Positions 11,540 through 23,635 of a DNA stretch of 64,000 nucleotides are shown here, in pieces (the first letter of the stretch is position 1; the number at the start of each line of letters is the position of its first letter). The DNA comes from Typha latifolia (lineage: Eukaryota; Streptophyta; Magnoliopsida; Poales; Typhaceae). The stretch is from assembly GCA_019914945.1 (NCBI GenBank), contig CM034105.1, positions 6,014,001 to 6,078,000 on the forward strand. The letters run 5' to 3'. Under the pieces are notes generated by a model. That model was not told the origin of the DNA. It saw nothing but the letters and a program-made list of their open reading frames with translations, and searched no databases. Position numbers and translations under genes: made by a program.

Positions 11540-11860
11540 TTTGTTCCCTTTGCTAAAAAACTATTATAGATCAGATTTAGAACGATCCGTCTCTAGGATG
11601 ATTATAAAAATTTAGGTGATAATAGCATCACAAGATAGAATTTTAATGGCTTTAATTTCACGTCAATCGGGTGTATGGATGGAAAGGTATAACTAAAATA
11701 GTGGAGTAAGGTCAGAACAAGGCAGAATAGTAAATATCCGATGTTACGGCGGTCGTCGGAAGGTGGCGGACGGCCAAGGGTAGTGGTGGACGGTCTAGGT
11801 TACTGTTGGAGGTGATGATGACTATAGATTAGAGGTAGAATTAGGGTTTCTAACTTAGAT
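11540..11860 (-). repeat. LTR fragment related to the insertion at 14711-15436
   Basis: Read in reverse complement, this stretch aligns over about 280 bases with the right half of 14711-15436. Both contain a landmark like GGATGATTATRAAAATTTA, followed by CTAATTTCACS and then a GC-richer block like GGCGGAYGGCCAAGGGT. The two copies lie in opposite orientation 3 kb apart and have clearly diverged. I call it a remnant of the same small LTR family. Its limits are approximate. Confidence 0.55.
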
Positions 11861-11999
11861 ATACTCTTAGAAAGATAACAACAATCAAGATAAATAAACT
11901 TAACTTAACTCAATATTCATTCCATTCAATTCCATGCCTAACAAAGGAATCCAACCCCTCTATACATAGAGGTTGGTTACAACGAGTCCCACTAGGACT

Positions 12000-12150
12000 A
12001 GCCCTAAAGGCTGACATGACTCGAATTATGAGTTGCTTTAAAGGCTTACATACCTTAATTAGACTTGCCTTAAGGGCTGTCATGACTTATTTTGACTTGC
12101 CTTAATGGCTCACATGACTAAACTAGACTCGACTCGACTCGACTTCACTC
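12000..12150 (+). repeat. Imperfect tandem repeat in LTR-like DNA
   Basis: About three to four imperfect units built around 'ttgccttaagggct...acatgact' recur with a spacing of roughly 45-55 bases. A short (GACTC)n run follows at about 12127-12145. No coding potential is apparent. Confidence 0.5.
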
Positions 12151-13239
12151 GATTTAACCCATGTGGTTGGATCGTAACAAAAACTTGACTTGTTGCAGCT
12201 CAAACACCTGCCTTGACTCGTTGTTGCAACAAGGATCCCTTAATTCATAATTTGTAGCTAAACACTACTTAAATTTAATACAATTAATATCATGGTTACC
12301 ATTCATATAGTATTACTAATACCATGGATACCAAATCCTTTATCCCCTTTTTTCTATTTCAACTTGGAGTTACAATAAGGAGAAAACTTAAAAAAGGGTA
12401 GCGTTGTGAAGCCATCGGCCCAAACTTAAAAAAGTCCTTATAAAACCCTCACCTCTTTCTTTCCCCTCGTGCTTGACTTCATTCTTCTTACCTCGTTGGC
12501 CACCAAGTGACTCACCTGGGATGATATTTTCTAGCACCTAAATTGGTAATTCGAATTATTCCCCATGGATCATAAGTGAGTGAATTTACTTATGTTTTCC
12601 TCCATCTTATAGTATGTGAAAACATGCATATACTATTTTGTTACTCTTCTCGTAAATATTAACATTCATGCAAAACATCATATATTCATCATAATTATCT
12701 AGTGGAATCTAAATAATAAAATAAGTTTGATTAGATTAACAATTTCAGTATCTAGATAGATAGTTCTGTAATTTTCTATAGTGACTCAAGTCTATATTAA
12801 AGTCTAGAAAGCATACTTATTCTATATCACTACACGACTATTTTAGGTAACTCTACGGGGTCAGGAAACATTCTCAAGCTAGATTAAAGGACTTTCGATG
12901 GTGACTCTGATAGCTTTGAATGGTTGGAGAAAAAGACATGATACGATTATCAATTGGTGATATCTCTAAGAATCCTAATTGAATCAGCTATAAGGAAAGG
13001 CCAATCATTATCTTGAAAGTGACTTCTAGTTGATGTAAATTCATGAGTACATATTCAAAAAAAGATAAATATGACATTTATTTGAGATTGAGAGGTTACA
13101 TATAATGACATTGGAGTATTATATCAATTTGTTACTCATATGGTTATTACTCATCCTTTGTTATTCACGTGCTAGTAATGAGCATGCTTAGTTTTTATGT
13201 CAGATGTTATCCTAGTATTACAACAAGATGAACTTTTGG
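12151..13239. other. AT-rich DNA without recognisable gene
   Basis: Probably old retrotransposon DNA, since it joins the LTR remnant at 13240. I can identify nothing specific. Confidence 0.35.
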
Positions 13240-13493
13240 ATTACTAATCATGATTTACGTAGTATGATTTTCACTTGCTATTATACTTTTACATAGTGGG
13301 CTATGTCATTGAGACTAAAATAGTTGGCTCATAAAATTCTTTAACATTTTCAAATTATTGATTAACATGAAGAATGAACGAACGTTGCACCTAGGGTTAC
13401 GTCCACTTAGGAATTTGATTTTTTCGTTGGTCACATTAGTTATTTTAGTATTACTTTTGAAGTCATTAATTGTCTAGTATTGGACTTTTTTAC
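13240..13493 (+). repeat. Degraded LTR, left part, split by the family 1 insertion
   Basis: This sequence continues at 16869-16988 after the inserted family 1 LTR. It aligns with 20241-20430, and the joined sequence around the insertion point aligns with uninterrupted DNA at about 24220-24390. The second piece ends at TTATTAGT, directly before a primer-binding-site-like sequence at 16989-17001. It is therefore the 3' end of a plus-strand LTR. Confidence 0.55.
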
Positions 13494-14710
13494 TGAAACA
13501 CCCAAATCTCAAAATACATATGTATACCGCGTGGGTAAATTCCCCACACGGTCATGTGGGGTAAATCCCCCACACGGTGCATCACATGACCTGTCAGTAA
13601 TATGTTTCTACAAGGCACATATAAATATAGGTTCATATCATAAATGATCTCAAGCAAATGAGTCCGGATACAAGTTCCACAGACCACAACAAGCCTTCAA
13701 AGATACACATAAAAAATATAACTCCAATGTCCAAAATACAACTCCAATCATAACACCCTCGTAGGGGCTCAATACACCTAATAGAAATAACCCTAACTGA
13801 AATAAATGCAGTTATTCCTCGCTACCCGCACTTGCTTCTCCTAGCTCTGAAATGATGCCACCAAGAGGTGGTGAGCATACAGCCTAGCAAGTAGAATCCA
13901 TATAATCTATAATAATAAAATCACAGGTGCATATCCCGATGCATGCCTATAGTTGCTAACAATAAAATAAACTTATTTAAATGAGTTACTAACTCATTGC
14001 AACCGATAAAGACTACACGGTACTATCCATGAACATGCCAACTCTTAAACATATTAGAATAAGTCTACACAACTATAAAACTTAATGCAATCTCTTATTT
14101 ATACAAATCTCAATTATAGCATTTACATATTATGCTTAGAAGTAAAAAGAATAGCTTTCCTCGTATTCACGCAAGTTAGGGAGGTTTAGTCATTACATGC
14201 TCACCAATGCATTAATCATATTTTATCATAGCTCACCGAGCCATTCGCCACATAATTTAGATATTATTCAAAAATCATCCATCACATAACCATCCATCAT
14301 CTCATACATCAAGGAGGGATATATACACATCTAGCGATAATGTCACCAGACTAAGGACTCCAGTTGTAGGCCCATATCTCACTATCTCTAAATCATCACC
14401 GCCCTCAGTGGGATAGTCACGAGCCCTCAGCTCATTAGTGGATGCCCTAACTCTGCGTCGTTGGGTACCACTAGAGATATATCTCTGCCTCACAATTATG
14501 TTCTTACTATCATAATAATCTAGTTCTGACTATACAGTATAATTATCTGAATGCCACTCAGGCTCTTGACCTTAGGTGTAGGCCGCTAATAATATAAGTT
14601 ACATATGATACACTCTACCCTTAACCCTGGGCTCAGCAAGTAGGGCCACTGCCTAGTTAGAACCCGACTACTATTAATACTAATTTTCCTATAGTGTCAT
14701 GGAAGGTATA

Positions 14711-15436
14711 TGATGCGAACCGGGTCAGATCGGATCACATCAAGAGGAGATTAGACTCAATGGATTGAGTCTAGTTATCTTATTTGCTTATTTGGTTTAG
14801 TTAGAAGGTTAGAATTTTATATAATTAGCTAAAACCAGTTCTGTTCAGTTTTGGGAAAATATTCGCAGAATATTTTACATACATATGAATAATATCAAAC
14901 TAGCGGGATAAGATCACCAACCTCCAGATCTACAACTTTGGTATTTAAGACTTCTCTAGATTCATAATCTATCTATGACGAAACGAAGGATTAATCCGAG
15001 AAAGACAAAGAATGCTGATCTAGTTAGTTAGCTAGCTTTATCAGATAGAGAAATCTGAGTTTAGCCAGTTATTATTCTCGTTCTTATCTTTTTTTCATTA
15101 GTCGTTAGATTGTCTTTATTTTTATAGGAGTAGGTCATAACGGTAGATCCCCTTCAAGCATCCAAACCTTAGCCACCTCTTATCTTCAGCAGCCACCTAA
15201 CAATACAGTCGTCCACCACCACCCTTGGCCATCCGCCACCCTCCAACGACCTCCACAACGTCAAAAATTACCGGTCTACCCTCTTTGACCTATCTTCACT
15301 ATTTTATTTTTATCTTTTCATCTTGATCTCTGATTTAGGTGAAATTAGAGCCATTAGAATCCTAACTCACGAGGCTACCTCCTTAAATTTTCATAATCAT
15401 CCAACGGATGGATCATTCCAGATTTGGCCCATAATA
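14711..15436. mobile_element. Small solo LTR nested in the family 1 LTR
   Basis: Compared with the family 1 copies at 22490 and 61917, this copy has a 726-base insertion starting TGATGCGAACC and ending CCCATAATA. A perfect 5-bp direct repeat GTATA (14706-14710 and 15437-15441) flanks it. That is the footprint of an integrated LTR element reduced to one LTR. The right half is related to 11540-11860 in inverse orientation. The right terminus is not a classical CA, so some end decay is likely. Confidence 0.7.
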
Positions 15437-15825
15437 GTATAATAGCTGTAACTATATTATTCTAAACTTGTATAAACTCTACTCACTTGGGGGTCTCCAA
15501 AGTACTCTAGTTCTTCTTAGCTAGCCGGCTCCTCCGAAATCCCAAAATCCTCCCCACGCATTGTCGATCTTATTAATTCACGCAAGTAAAGCTATATGTA
15601 AGGTTAGTGAATTAATATAATTAATTATCTTATTAGAGAATTTAGGTTTAGGCATATTGTATGAGTCAAGGGTTCTCTAGAGTGAGTTCCATGTCATCCT
15701 AAAATTCACACTATTTAGGTGATAATAATTTATTTTAGGGGAGTGGTTAGGCTAATTAATCAGGTGGGGGATAAAGAAATGAGGCTATAGGGTCCAAATG
15801 ACCCCATTGGGCCTAGGCTGAAGTG

Positions 15826-16016
15826 TTGGGTTGGGCTCGAGCCCAACCCAATAGGCAAGGGAGGAATAGCTCGTGGGCGGCAGTCCAAACTGCAGTCCTC
15901 GAGCTCCATGGGCTGCGGTTCAGACCACAGCCCTATAAGCTCTAAGTGCTCCATGGGCTGCAGTATGAACCGCAGCCCATCTAGCTCTATGGGCTACGAT
16001 TTAGACCGCAGCCCAC
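15826..16016. repeat. Palindrome and hairpin array of family 1, first copy
   Basis: A perfect 26-base palindrome at 15826-15851 has half-site TTGGGTTGGGCTC. Three imperfect hairpins follow at 15910-15933, 15953-15980 and 15989-16016, each opening with GGGCTGC or GGGCTAC and closing with CAGCCC. The array lies just before the pyrimidine-rich downstream part of the LTR. Equivalent arrays occur at 22912-23125 and 63742-63920. Confidence 0.8.
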
Positions 16017-16988
16017 CAAGGCGTGGGTAGGGTTGTTTAACCTCCACCCTCCCTCACCATCCTCTTTCAAGGGAAGGAGATAGAGGGGAGACAGAAAGGG
16101 TCCAGCGCTGTCGATGGCCCACGCCGCCGGCAGCTCGCCCTTGAGGCCGACGGCCCATGACCCTCACCCGGGGTGGGTGGCTAGCTTGAGGGAAGGGAGG
16201 GAAAAGAGAGGAGGAGATCGAGGAGGGAGACGCGACCACCACATAGGTCGACGGTGCCAGCGGCCGAGAGGGGTAAGTAAAGGGAACGAAAAAGAGGGGA
16301 TGAGGGCATGACGACAGCACGGCGTAGCCCGAGCCCGCACGGAGCTGCTGTCTATCCTCCCCGCCTACGGTGGAGTGAGAGTAGCTCGCCCTATGGCCGG
16401 GGCGGCGAGGCACGCTCGATGGCCGACGGTAATGGAGGTCCCTCCTCCCTTCAGTAAGGGCCCGAAGCCCATTTAGAGAGCTTCCCCCCTTCCACCGGAG
16501 CTCTCGGACCGGCGGCTAGACGCGGAGTAGTCAGCCACCGAGGACTCTGACGATGGCGAGGGGGGAAGGGGCTAATCTATCGAAATTAACAATGGGGTAG
16601 GGGATTTATCGAGGGAGTCGCGGCTCCGGGTCTAGGGCTTCGTCGGCTCCAATGTCAGCAATCCGAGAGAAGGTGAGGGAGGGAGAGATGGTGCAGTGGG
16701 GGGGGGGAGGGAATAGAGGAGGGCTGGGTGGCATACGGCAAGAGAAGAAGAAGAAGAAGAAGAAGAAGAATAACGAAGAGAGGAGGACAGGCCGGATGGG
16801 GTGGTAGGATGCACACACACGCTTGGTGCGTGCGTGGGCTTTTTTTTTTTTAATTTCAGGGTGTTACACTTACCTTTGAAAGTTTTTATTATTACTTGAC
16901 CTAGAGTTATTGATATATATTTAGTTCTTTTATACTTTGAACTTAGAAAGTAAATATTAAGGCTTCGCATATCTCGGGTTTTATTAGT

Positions 16989-17001
16989 TGGTATTAGAGC
17001 T
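16989..17001 (+). other. Primer-binding-site-like sequence
   Basis: TGGTATTAGAGCT resembles the binding site for the 3' end of initiator tRNA-Met (TGGTATCAGAGC), with one change. It directly follows the LTR remnant that ends near 16988, so 17002-17183 is probably the start of that element's internal region. Confidence 0.6.
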
Positions 17002-17183
17002 AAGTCTATGTCACATTATAGAATCAAGTGGAGGTTTGATTGCACGCATTTAAGTTCATCATGAGATGTTCATATCCTAATTAATAGATTTATACTTACT
17101 TTTACCTCAAGTTTTTAAATGACAATATGTATACATGTCGATGAGAAATAGCTGCATAGAGGACAACTCCTAAATAGGAGTTA
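17002..17183 (+). other. Short remnant of retrotransposon leader
   Basis: About 180 bases of non-coding sequence lie between the primer-binding-site-like sequence and the next LTR insertion. No gag reading frame is visible. Confidence 0.4.
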
Positions 17184-20100
17184 TGTAACAACCAAGCCCA
17201 GAAAAAAATTGAAATTAATTATTTGGGCATGACACGACCGACCACATTGTGGTCGGCCTCATGCCCAAGTCGAGCCCAGCAGGTGAGAAAATTCACCTGC
17301 CATGGCAAGCCTTGGGCCCGCCACACGCTGCTGGCATGGTGGGCCCCATCGCCACTGCCATCCTCCCTCCACCGCCTCTCTCTCTCTCTTTTTCTTCTCT
17401 CTCCTCTCTCTCTTTTAGTCTCTCTCTATCTCAAACTTTCTTTCTCTTTCCTTCCCTTATGCCGCCAGCCAACTGCCACCGAGGTGAGCCTATCTCTCTC
17501 CCCCTCTTTTCACTCTTGTGTTTGTCAAAATCAAGCCGTCGACGAGAGGTCGGCTGTTGGCTGGCCAGTAGTGGTCAAGCCCCCTCCCCACCCTTCCTTT
17601 CCTTCACTTCTCCTCTTTCTCTTCTCTTCTTCCTTTTTTCCTTTCTTCTCCTTATTCTCTTATTCTTCTTCTTCTTTTCTTGATCCTTCTACAACTATCT
17701 ACTACAGTGCTAGGTAGATAGTGTTGGGCCGAACCCAACACCAGTGACATTAATTTATTTATTTAGGTATTTCTTTCTTAGTTAATGCAAATAAATTATT
17801 GAGACATTAATTAATTTTGATAATAATATATATTCATCAATCTCATTATTATTAACTATAATTAGTATAATTAATGTTAATTATGTTATAAGCTATTACA
17901 CATAAATATAGGTAATACTTTTATTTATTTATATTTCTATTAGATTAATAGCTAGATTTATAATTATTAGATTTATATACTAATATTCTTATGATATGCA
18001 TTTTAAGTAATTCTAATAATTCATTATATATTATTATTTTGTAACAAATGAAATAATATGCTTCTTTATTTATTTATTTACTATTTTATAAAGTAAAGAC
18101 TAAATAATCCCTAATTAATCAAGATATAGTGAGAACCACAATTTAGTTACAATTATATTTTTATCTATATTTATATGTTTATTTATATTCAGCCTTTTAT
18201 TTTATTTTATAATGTCATACTTAAACTATTTTTTTTTATCTAAAGAGGAGCAACCCTTTTATTCTCATTTTATAACTGACATTTTATAGTAATAGTATTT
18301 TCTTAACATTAAAAGTTTATTTATAATATAAATCTAACTAGTTATAAAGATAAGTAGAAACGCTAAAACTTAATAAATTATTATATTTTACACGAATGGA
18401 TTTTAATTAGGTAAATGGCTAATTTTATGTTACTTAAATATTTTTTGATCCTAAACCCCTTAAGTGAGACCCCGTGGACCCTATTAGCGATGAGTTGACA
18501 CTCGGTTGTCGAATGTGAGAGATATGTAGTTTGTATCTTCTGATCATATGTGAGTAATTTTATCTCTTAGACGTCTTTCTCAAATTAGGATATATTATAT
18601 AATTATATATATGCATGTTTTGGCCTCCAGCATGATTATATGATCTTATCTAGATATGACTTCAGTCAAGTATATTTTGTCATTCATGTGAGTAGACTAA
18701 TCTTGGATATGAGTATAGAGATGATCAGAGATGACTATACTATTATGACTTTATGTCGAGATGATCTGTAGCATGAGTATACATGTGATAGATTAGCATG
18801 AGTATACATATGATACATGTACCATTAGAGATTTTATCGCATCATATATTTCTTTTGACTCATTTTTCACCTAAATTCCTAGTATGCATGACTTGTTATA
18901 GTACTGAATAAAATGCATATGATCTGTCATTTAGAAGGAAAGTATGAAATATGATTGATAGGATAGTTGATAGAAAGCGTGAGGATACCCGAGTGAGCGC
19001 GAGGGTTAGGACGCGCTTGGTGGATGATTAATTGCTCGATGTAGTTACGATTCTGTGGCCTTATGTCCGAGGCCATTAGTCTGTGTGTGTAGTAGACATT
19101 TAGACACATGTCATCCGTCAAGACATATGTGGTGAGTTATCCTCACAAATTTCTATCAGCTAGAAGGGTGCTCGATATAGATAGATGTTGATACCTTTAG
19201 CGGATGACAATGTATAATTATGATTGAGATACTCTTTGCGGATGGCAGAGTATATTCTGAGCCTTCGAGCATGTTGATGAGATCGGGTACCGAGTGTTGA
19301 CTTTGCACAGTGGTCTAGTATGATGAAGATATTCAAAGATGACATTGATGATTGAGATGTTGAGAAATACATATGTTTTCATTATCATCTGATATATTTG
19401 ATCATCGAGTGATTATTATGCATCATATGTGGTTGCATTTGGTATCATAGTATAGTCATGGTCAGCATGCATCATATGTAGCATATTTGAGAGAGTTATG
19501 ATGATAGTATAACATGAAGAATTATTTATATATTATCGAGAATTATATAATTGATCAATTATGACATGATATCTACATTTTATTTATATATTATTGAGAG
19601 CATATTAATATACTCATTTATGACATAATACTCTTTCTGATTCATATTATCCAGTATATAATTTACTTTCTGTTTGATATTACTCGTTCGAGATAAGGTC
19701 TATTCACTAAGCCATTTGCTCATGACTCTCTTTTCTTTTCTAATCTCCCCGCAAATATTATGGTACTAGATAGCGACTTAAGATATTTTGAGAAGATGCT
19801 TTAAGGCAAATATGAGGTGAGCTATAGACGTGAAATGATATAGAAGATAGTTTATCTAGATATTGAGTTGTACCATTATTTGATATTTGTACTCCATTGT
19901 ATAGATGATGATTTGTATAATACATGTCGAATTATAGTGTACTCATTTCTTATTGATTTTATTTATATCTTAATGGTTTGTCGTGGCTTGTGTGGGCCCT
20001 ACCAGATTATGTAGCTGTCTAGTAAATCATAGACTTAGATATTCATGTATTAATAGATTTATTTGGTTGATAGTATGATTTATTTGGTGATAGATTATGT

Positions 20101-20240
20101 GAGCATGAATATGTTAGTAGGTTTTATTTCATGATGTCATGATTATATATGCACAAGAGTGTATCTGTGCGTGACAATCCCCGCCCGTGCTATGTGGGCA
20201 CGTTGGCATACACGTGCTTGTGCCAAGCGGGAGCGTTACA
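17184..20240 (+). mobile_element. Family 2 long LTR, copy 1
   Basis: This 3057-base copy runs from TGTAACAACC to GAGCGTTACA, giving TGTAAC/GTTACA inverted ends. The flanks AGTTA and ATTTA agree at four of five positions as a possible target duplication. It aligns along its length with 40413-43368, and its left half with 20780-22489 in reverse. Landmarks are a strong hairpin at 17223-17268, a CT-rich region at 17380-17690, a small palindrome at 17721-17741, AT-rich central DNA, two hairpin-repeat units near 19191-19253, and a GC-rich right end with 'cgcccgtgc'. No protein domains are present. The Ser/Leu/Pro-rich frames at 17223-17717 come from the pyrimidine tract. Confidence 0.75.
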
Positions 20241-20779
20241 ATTTATATGTCATGGTTTTCAATTGCTACTATACCTTTAAATAGTGGATCTACTTACTAA
20301 GCTAAAATTATTAGCTATAAAACTCTTTTAATAAATGATTAGTGTGACAAATGAATGTAGTACAATAGAACTCTTTTTTATCTTAATTTTGGTTTTATCT
20401 TTTGCCATATAATTATTTTTTAGTATTTCGGATAAGAGATAGTAATCCCTAGTTTGACATAGTTTAGAAGATATGACAAGTCAAAGTGAAAGTCATATTT
20501 GATTTCACGAATCAAGTAGGCAAGAGAAAGCCGAGTAAGAATAAGAAGAATAAAACTATGGCAAGCACACTGATATGATGTTTTTAATATGGAAAACCAC
20601 TCAATCGATCAAAAGAAAAATAATATATATATATATATATATACATCTTAAACAATCTATCGTAAGCCTTGCTTTTTGCCTACAATACATTGCAGTTAAC
20701 TACTCCATGATAATTGTCTCTGCTCTTGATTTGTTGTATATCGTTACAGATCGTTCCTTAAACTTTACACATCGGTTGG
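20241..20779 (+). repeat. Degraded LTR sequence, second copy, left part
   Basis: The part from 20241 to about 20430 aligns with 13240-13460 (shared 'gctattatac...taaatagtgg...ataaaactc'). A TA microsatellite lies at 20621-20642. The remainder is unassigned. I see no coding sequence. Confidence 0.45.
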
Positions 20780-22310
20780 TATTGATGTTCACATTTCATG
20801 CTTCCCTTCTAAATGTCAGATCACATGCATATATCCAGTACAATAACGAGTCAATGTATAACAGGAATTTAAGTGGAATAAGAATCAAGAGAAAATGATG
20901 CAATGTAGTCTCCAATTATATCGTCAATACATGCATACTCATGCTAATCTATTACATACATACTCATGCTACAGATCAACTCGGTAAACAATCATAACAG
21001 TAGAATCATCTCTGATCATCTCTATATATATCTCCAATGTACTCATATTCCAAATTAGCATAATCGAATGCATGATAAAATATGCTCGACTATAATCATC
21101 TCTAGATAAAATCATATAATCATGCTGGAGGCCAAAACATGCATGTACATAAATATATAATATAACCTAATTTGAGAAAGACATCTAAGGGATAAGACTA
21201 CTCACACTGATCCGAAGATACAGACCATGTATCCCTTATATCCGCCCATCAACCGTGTGACACTTCTCGCTACAAGGTTCACGGGGTCTCAAATAAGGGG
21301 TTCGGGATCTGAAAATGTTTAAGTAACATAAAATTAGTTGTTTATCCCATTATAATCCGTTCGAGTAAAATATGATAATTTATTAGATTTTAGAATTTCT
21401 ACTTAATTTTATAATTGGCTAGATTTTTATTATAAATAAAATATAAATATAGATAAAAACCTAATTATAATTAAATTATATCTTGATTAATTTGGGACTA
21501 TGTAGTCATTATCTTATTTGTTACAAAATAATAATGTATAATAAATTAATAGAATTACTTAAAATGTATATCATAAGAATATTAGAATATAAATCTAATA
21601 ATTTTAATTTACAAATCTATCTATTAATCTAATATACATATAAGTAAGTAAATAAATAAACAAATAAGTAAATATAAGTATTACCTATATTTATGTGTAA
21701 TAGTTTATAACTTAATTAATCATCAATAAACTTTAATTAATAATAATCATAATGATGAATGTGTATTATTATTAAAATAAATAATGTCTAAATCTATTTG
21801 TATTAATTAAGACAGAAATACATAAATAAATCAATAATAAAATTAAAAGGATAAAGGATCTCTGCTAAAGTGCTGGGCTCGGGCCTAGCACCAAGCTTGC
21901 TCTGATCTTGGGCTCGAGCCCAAAGACTAGTTCGCTATAGTGCCGGGCCGAGCCCAAAGACAAGCGTTGCGAAAATAAGAGGAGAAGCAGCTGAGGAAGA
22001 AGAAGAAGAAAGGAAGAAGAAAGAAGGAAGGAAGGAAGAAGAAGAAAAGAGAATAAAAGAAGAGAAGAAAGAGAGGAGGGGAGGGAACTACGGAACCGGG
22101 TCGGCGGGGAGGGCACTGACCAGGTAGCTGGTGGCCTCTCGTTGGCGGCTCGGCTCCGACGAGCCCGCGCCCAAAGTAAGAGAAAGAGAAAGAGAGAAAG
22201 AGAGAGAGAGGGATAGTGAGAGGGAGAGAAAAGAAGAGAGAAGAAGAGAGAGAGAGGGAGAAAGAGCTCACCAGCACTCGTGGAGGTGGCGACGGCGGCA
22301 ACCGGCCTCG

Positions 22311-22348
<38 letters not shown>

Positions 22349-22489
22349 TTTAAGAAGGCGATGGGGGGTCTTGGCGGTGGCTGCCGCGGCGGGCCCCTCC
22401 AACCACTACATGGCACGAGGCCGGCTACATTGTGGCCGGCCACGTCGTGCCATGCAACCAATTTTTTTTTTTTGAATTGGGTTGTTACA
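20780..22489 (-). mobile_element. Family 2 long LTR, truncated reversed copy
   Basis: Read on the minus strand from 22489, it starts TGTAACAACCC and follows the left half of the copy at 17184. It has the terminal hairpin (22409-22454), a purine/pyrimidine tract (about 21985-22345), the GGGCTCGAGCCC palindrome near 21910, the AT-rich centre and the 'catgagtatgcatg' region. The alignment fades out near 20780, so roughly 1.3 kb of the other LTR end is missing, including the hairpin-repeat zone. The right end directly abuts the family 1 fragment at 22490. Confidence 0.65.
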
Positions 22490-23635
22490 GGTACACTAGA
22501 TGTATGTATGTATTAATACCGACATTTCCTATAGTGCCATGACAGTATAATAACTTTAACTACATTATTCTAGATTTGTATTAACTCTACTCGCGTGGGG
22601 GTCTCCACGGTACACTAAATCTCCTCACCTAGCCGGCTCCTCCGGAATCCCAAAATCCTCCTCAGATAGTGTCAATCCTATTAATTCACATACGTAAGAT
22701 TAGCAAATTAATAGATTAAATTTCCTTATTAGAGAATTTATGTTTAGGCATAAACATGAGTAAGGGTCTCCTAGTGTGAGTTCTATATTATCCTAAAATT
22801 TATATGATAATAAATTATCATTACGGGGGTGGTTAGGCTGATTAATCAAGTAGAAGTAAATACACAAAGTTACAAGTTCCAAATAGCCCCAAATAGGCTA
22901 AGCTGAGGGGTATTGGGTTAGGCTCAAGCCTAACCCAATAGGAAAAGGGGCCTTGGTGGACTGCAGCCCACAAGGTTAGCTGAAGTGGGCTGGGGTCTAA
23001 CCACAGCCTACCAAAGGCTTGGTTGCTGGGCTGCAGTCTACAGCCCACCCAACCCAAGCCTAGTGGGCTGCGGTCTGATCGCAGCCCATGAGGGCTTAGT
23101 GGGCTGCGGTCTGACCGTAACCCACCAAGTGGGGTGTGGGGGTTAAACAGCCCCCACCCTCCCCCACCATCCCCTTCTAAGGGAGGTGATAGAGGGGGAG
23201 AGGGAAGGCTTAAGGGCTTGCGGTGCCAGCGGCGTGACACGAGGCCGACGATGCCGGCGGCACAGCATGAGGTCGGCGGCGCAGCACGAGGCTGAGAAAA
23301 GTAAGTAAAGGGGAAGAAAACGAAAGAGGGAAAGGAGGGCAGGCTTGTCGGCTCTGGGTCCGGGGCTTCGTCGGCTCCGGGGCTTCGTCTCCGACGTCGG
23401 CAACCCGTGAGAAAGGAGAGGGAGAGAGGTAGCGAGGTGGAGAAATGGTGCAATGGGGAGGGAGAGGTGGGATTAATGGAGGTGGGGAGGGTGGCGTGCA
23501 CGGTAAGGGAAGAGGAAGAAGAAGAAGAAAAGGAAAGAAGAAGGACGCGGTGGCAGGGGTGCTGGGACGCACGCATGTGCTCGACGCATGCGTGGATCCC
23601 CTATTTTTTTTTAAAATTTAAATTGGGGTGTTACA
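22490..23635 (-). mobile_element. Family 1 LTR, truncated copy
   Basis: Aligns with 63310 onward and with 14670-16868 minus its nested insertion, and ends with GGGGTGTTACA at 23635. The first 1.2-1.4 kb of the LTR is missing where the reversed family 2 copy joins. The palindrome at 22912-22939 and the hairpin array to 23125 are present. The proline- and serine-rich frames in 22842-23655 are composition artefacts. Confidence 0.7.
22912..23125. repeat. Palindrome and hairpin array of family 1, second copy
   Basis: The palindrome at 22912-22939 has 13-base arms (ATTGGGTTAGGCT and its complement) around a 2-base centre. At the position where the first copy has G:C it has A:T on both arms. Four hairpins follow at about 22986-23011, 23026-23049, 23063-23089 and 23099-23125, with arms such as GTGGGCTGCGGT. 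Confidence 0.8.

Larger units (their letters stand above)
13494..16868 (-). mobile_element. Family 1 long LTR, solo copy, with a nested LTR
   Basis: The element runs from TGAAACACCC to GGGTGTTACA, the TG...CA inverted ends of an LTR. It is flanked by TTTAC and CTTAC, a 5-bp target duplication with one mismatch. No gag-pol is present. Length is 3375 bases, or about 2650 without the nested insertion at 14711-15436. The left part aligns base for base with 61917 onward and the right part with 22490-23635. A GC-rich right half (15,800-16,830) carries palindromes, a hairpin array and a GAA tract. The long open frames there are by-products of composition. The strand is arbitrary because no internal domain orients it. 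Ends of this type occur in long-LTR Ty3/gypsy elements; assigning a lineage would be guesswork. Confidence 0.75.

Noticed and set aside
16054..16970. GC-rich open frames on the minus strand
   Set aside because: They lie inside a family 1 LTR. The Pro/Ser/Arg-rich products come from pyrimidine and GAA tracts and are not kept in the sister copies.
17223..17717. Overlapping 164- and 144-codon frames
   Set aside because: They are Ser/Leu/Phe/Pro translations of the CT-rich part of a family 2 LTR, with no conserved domain.
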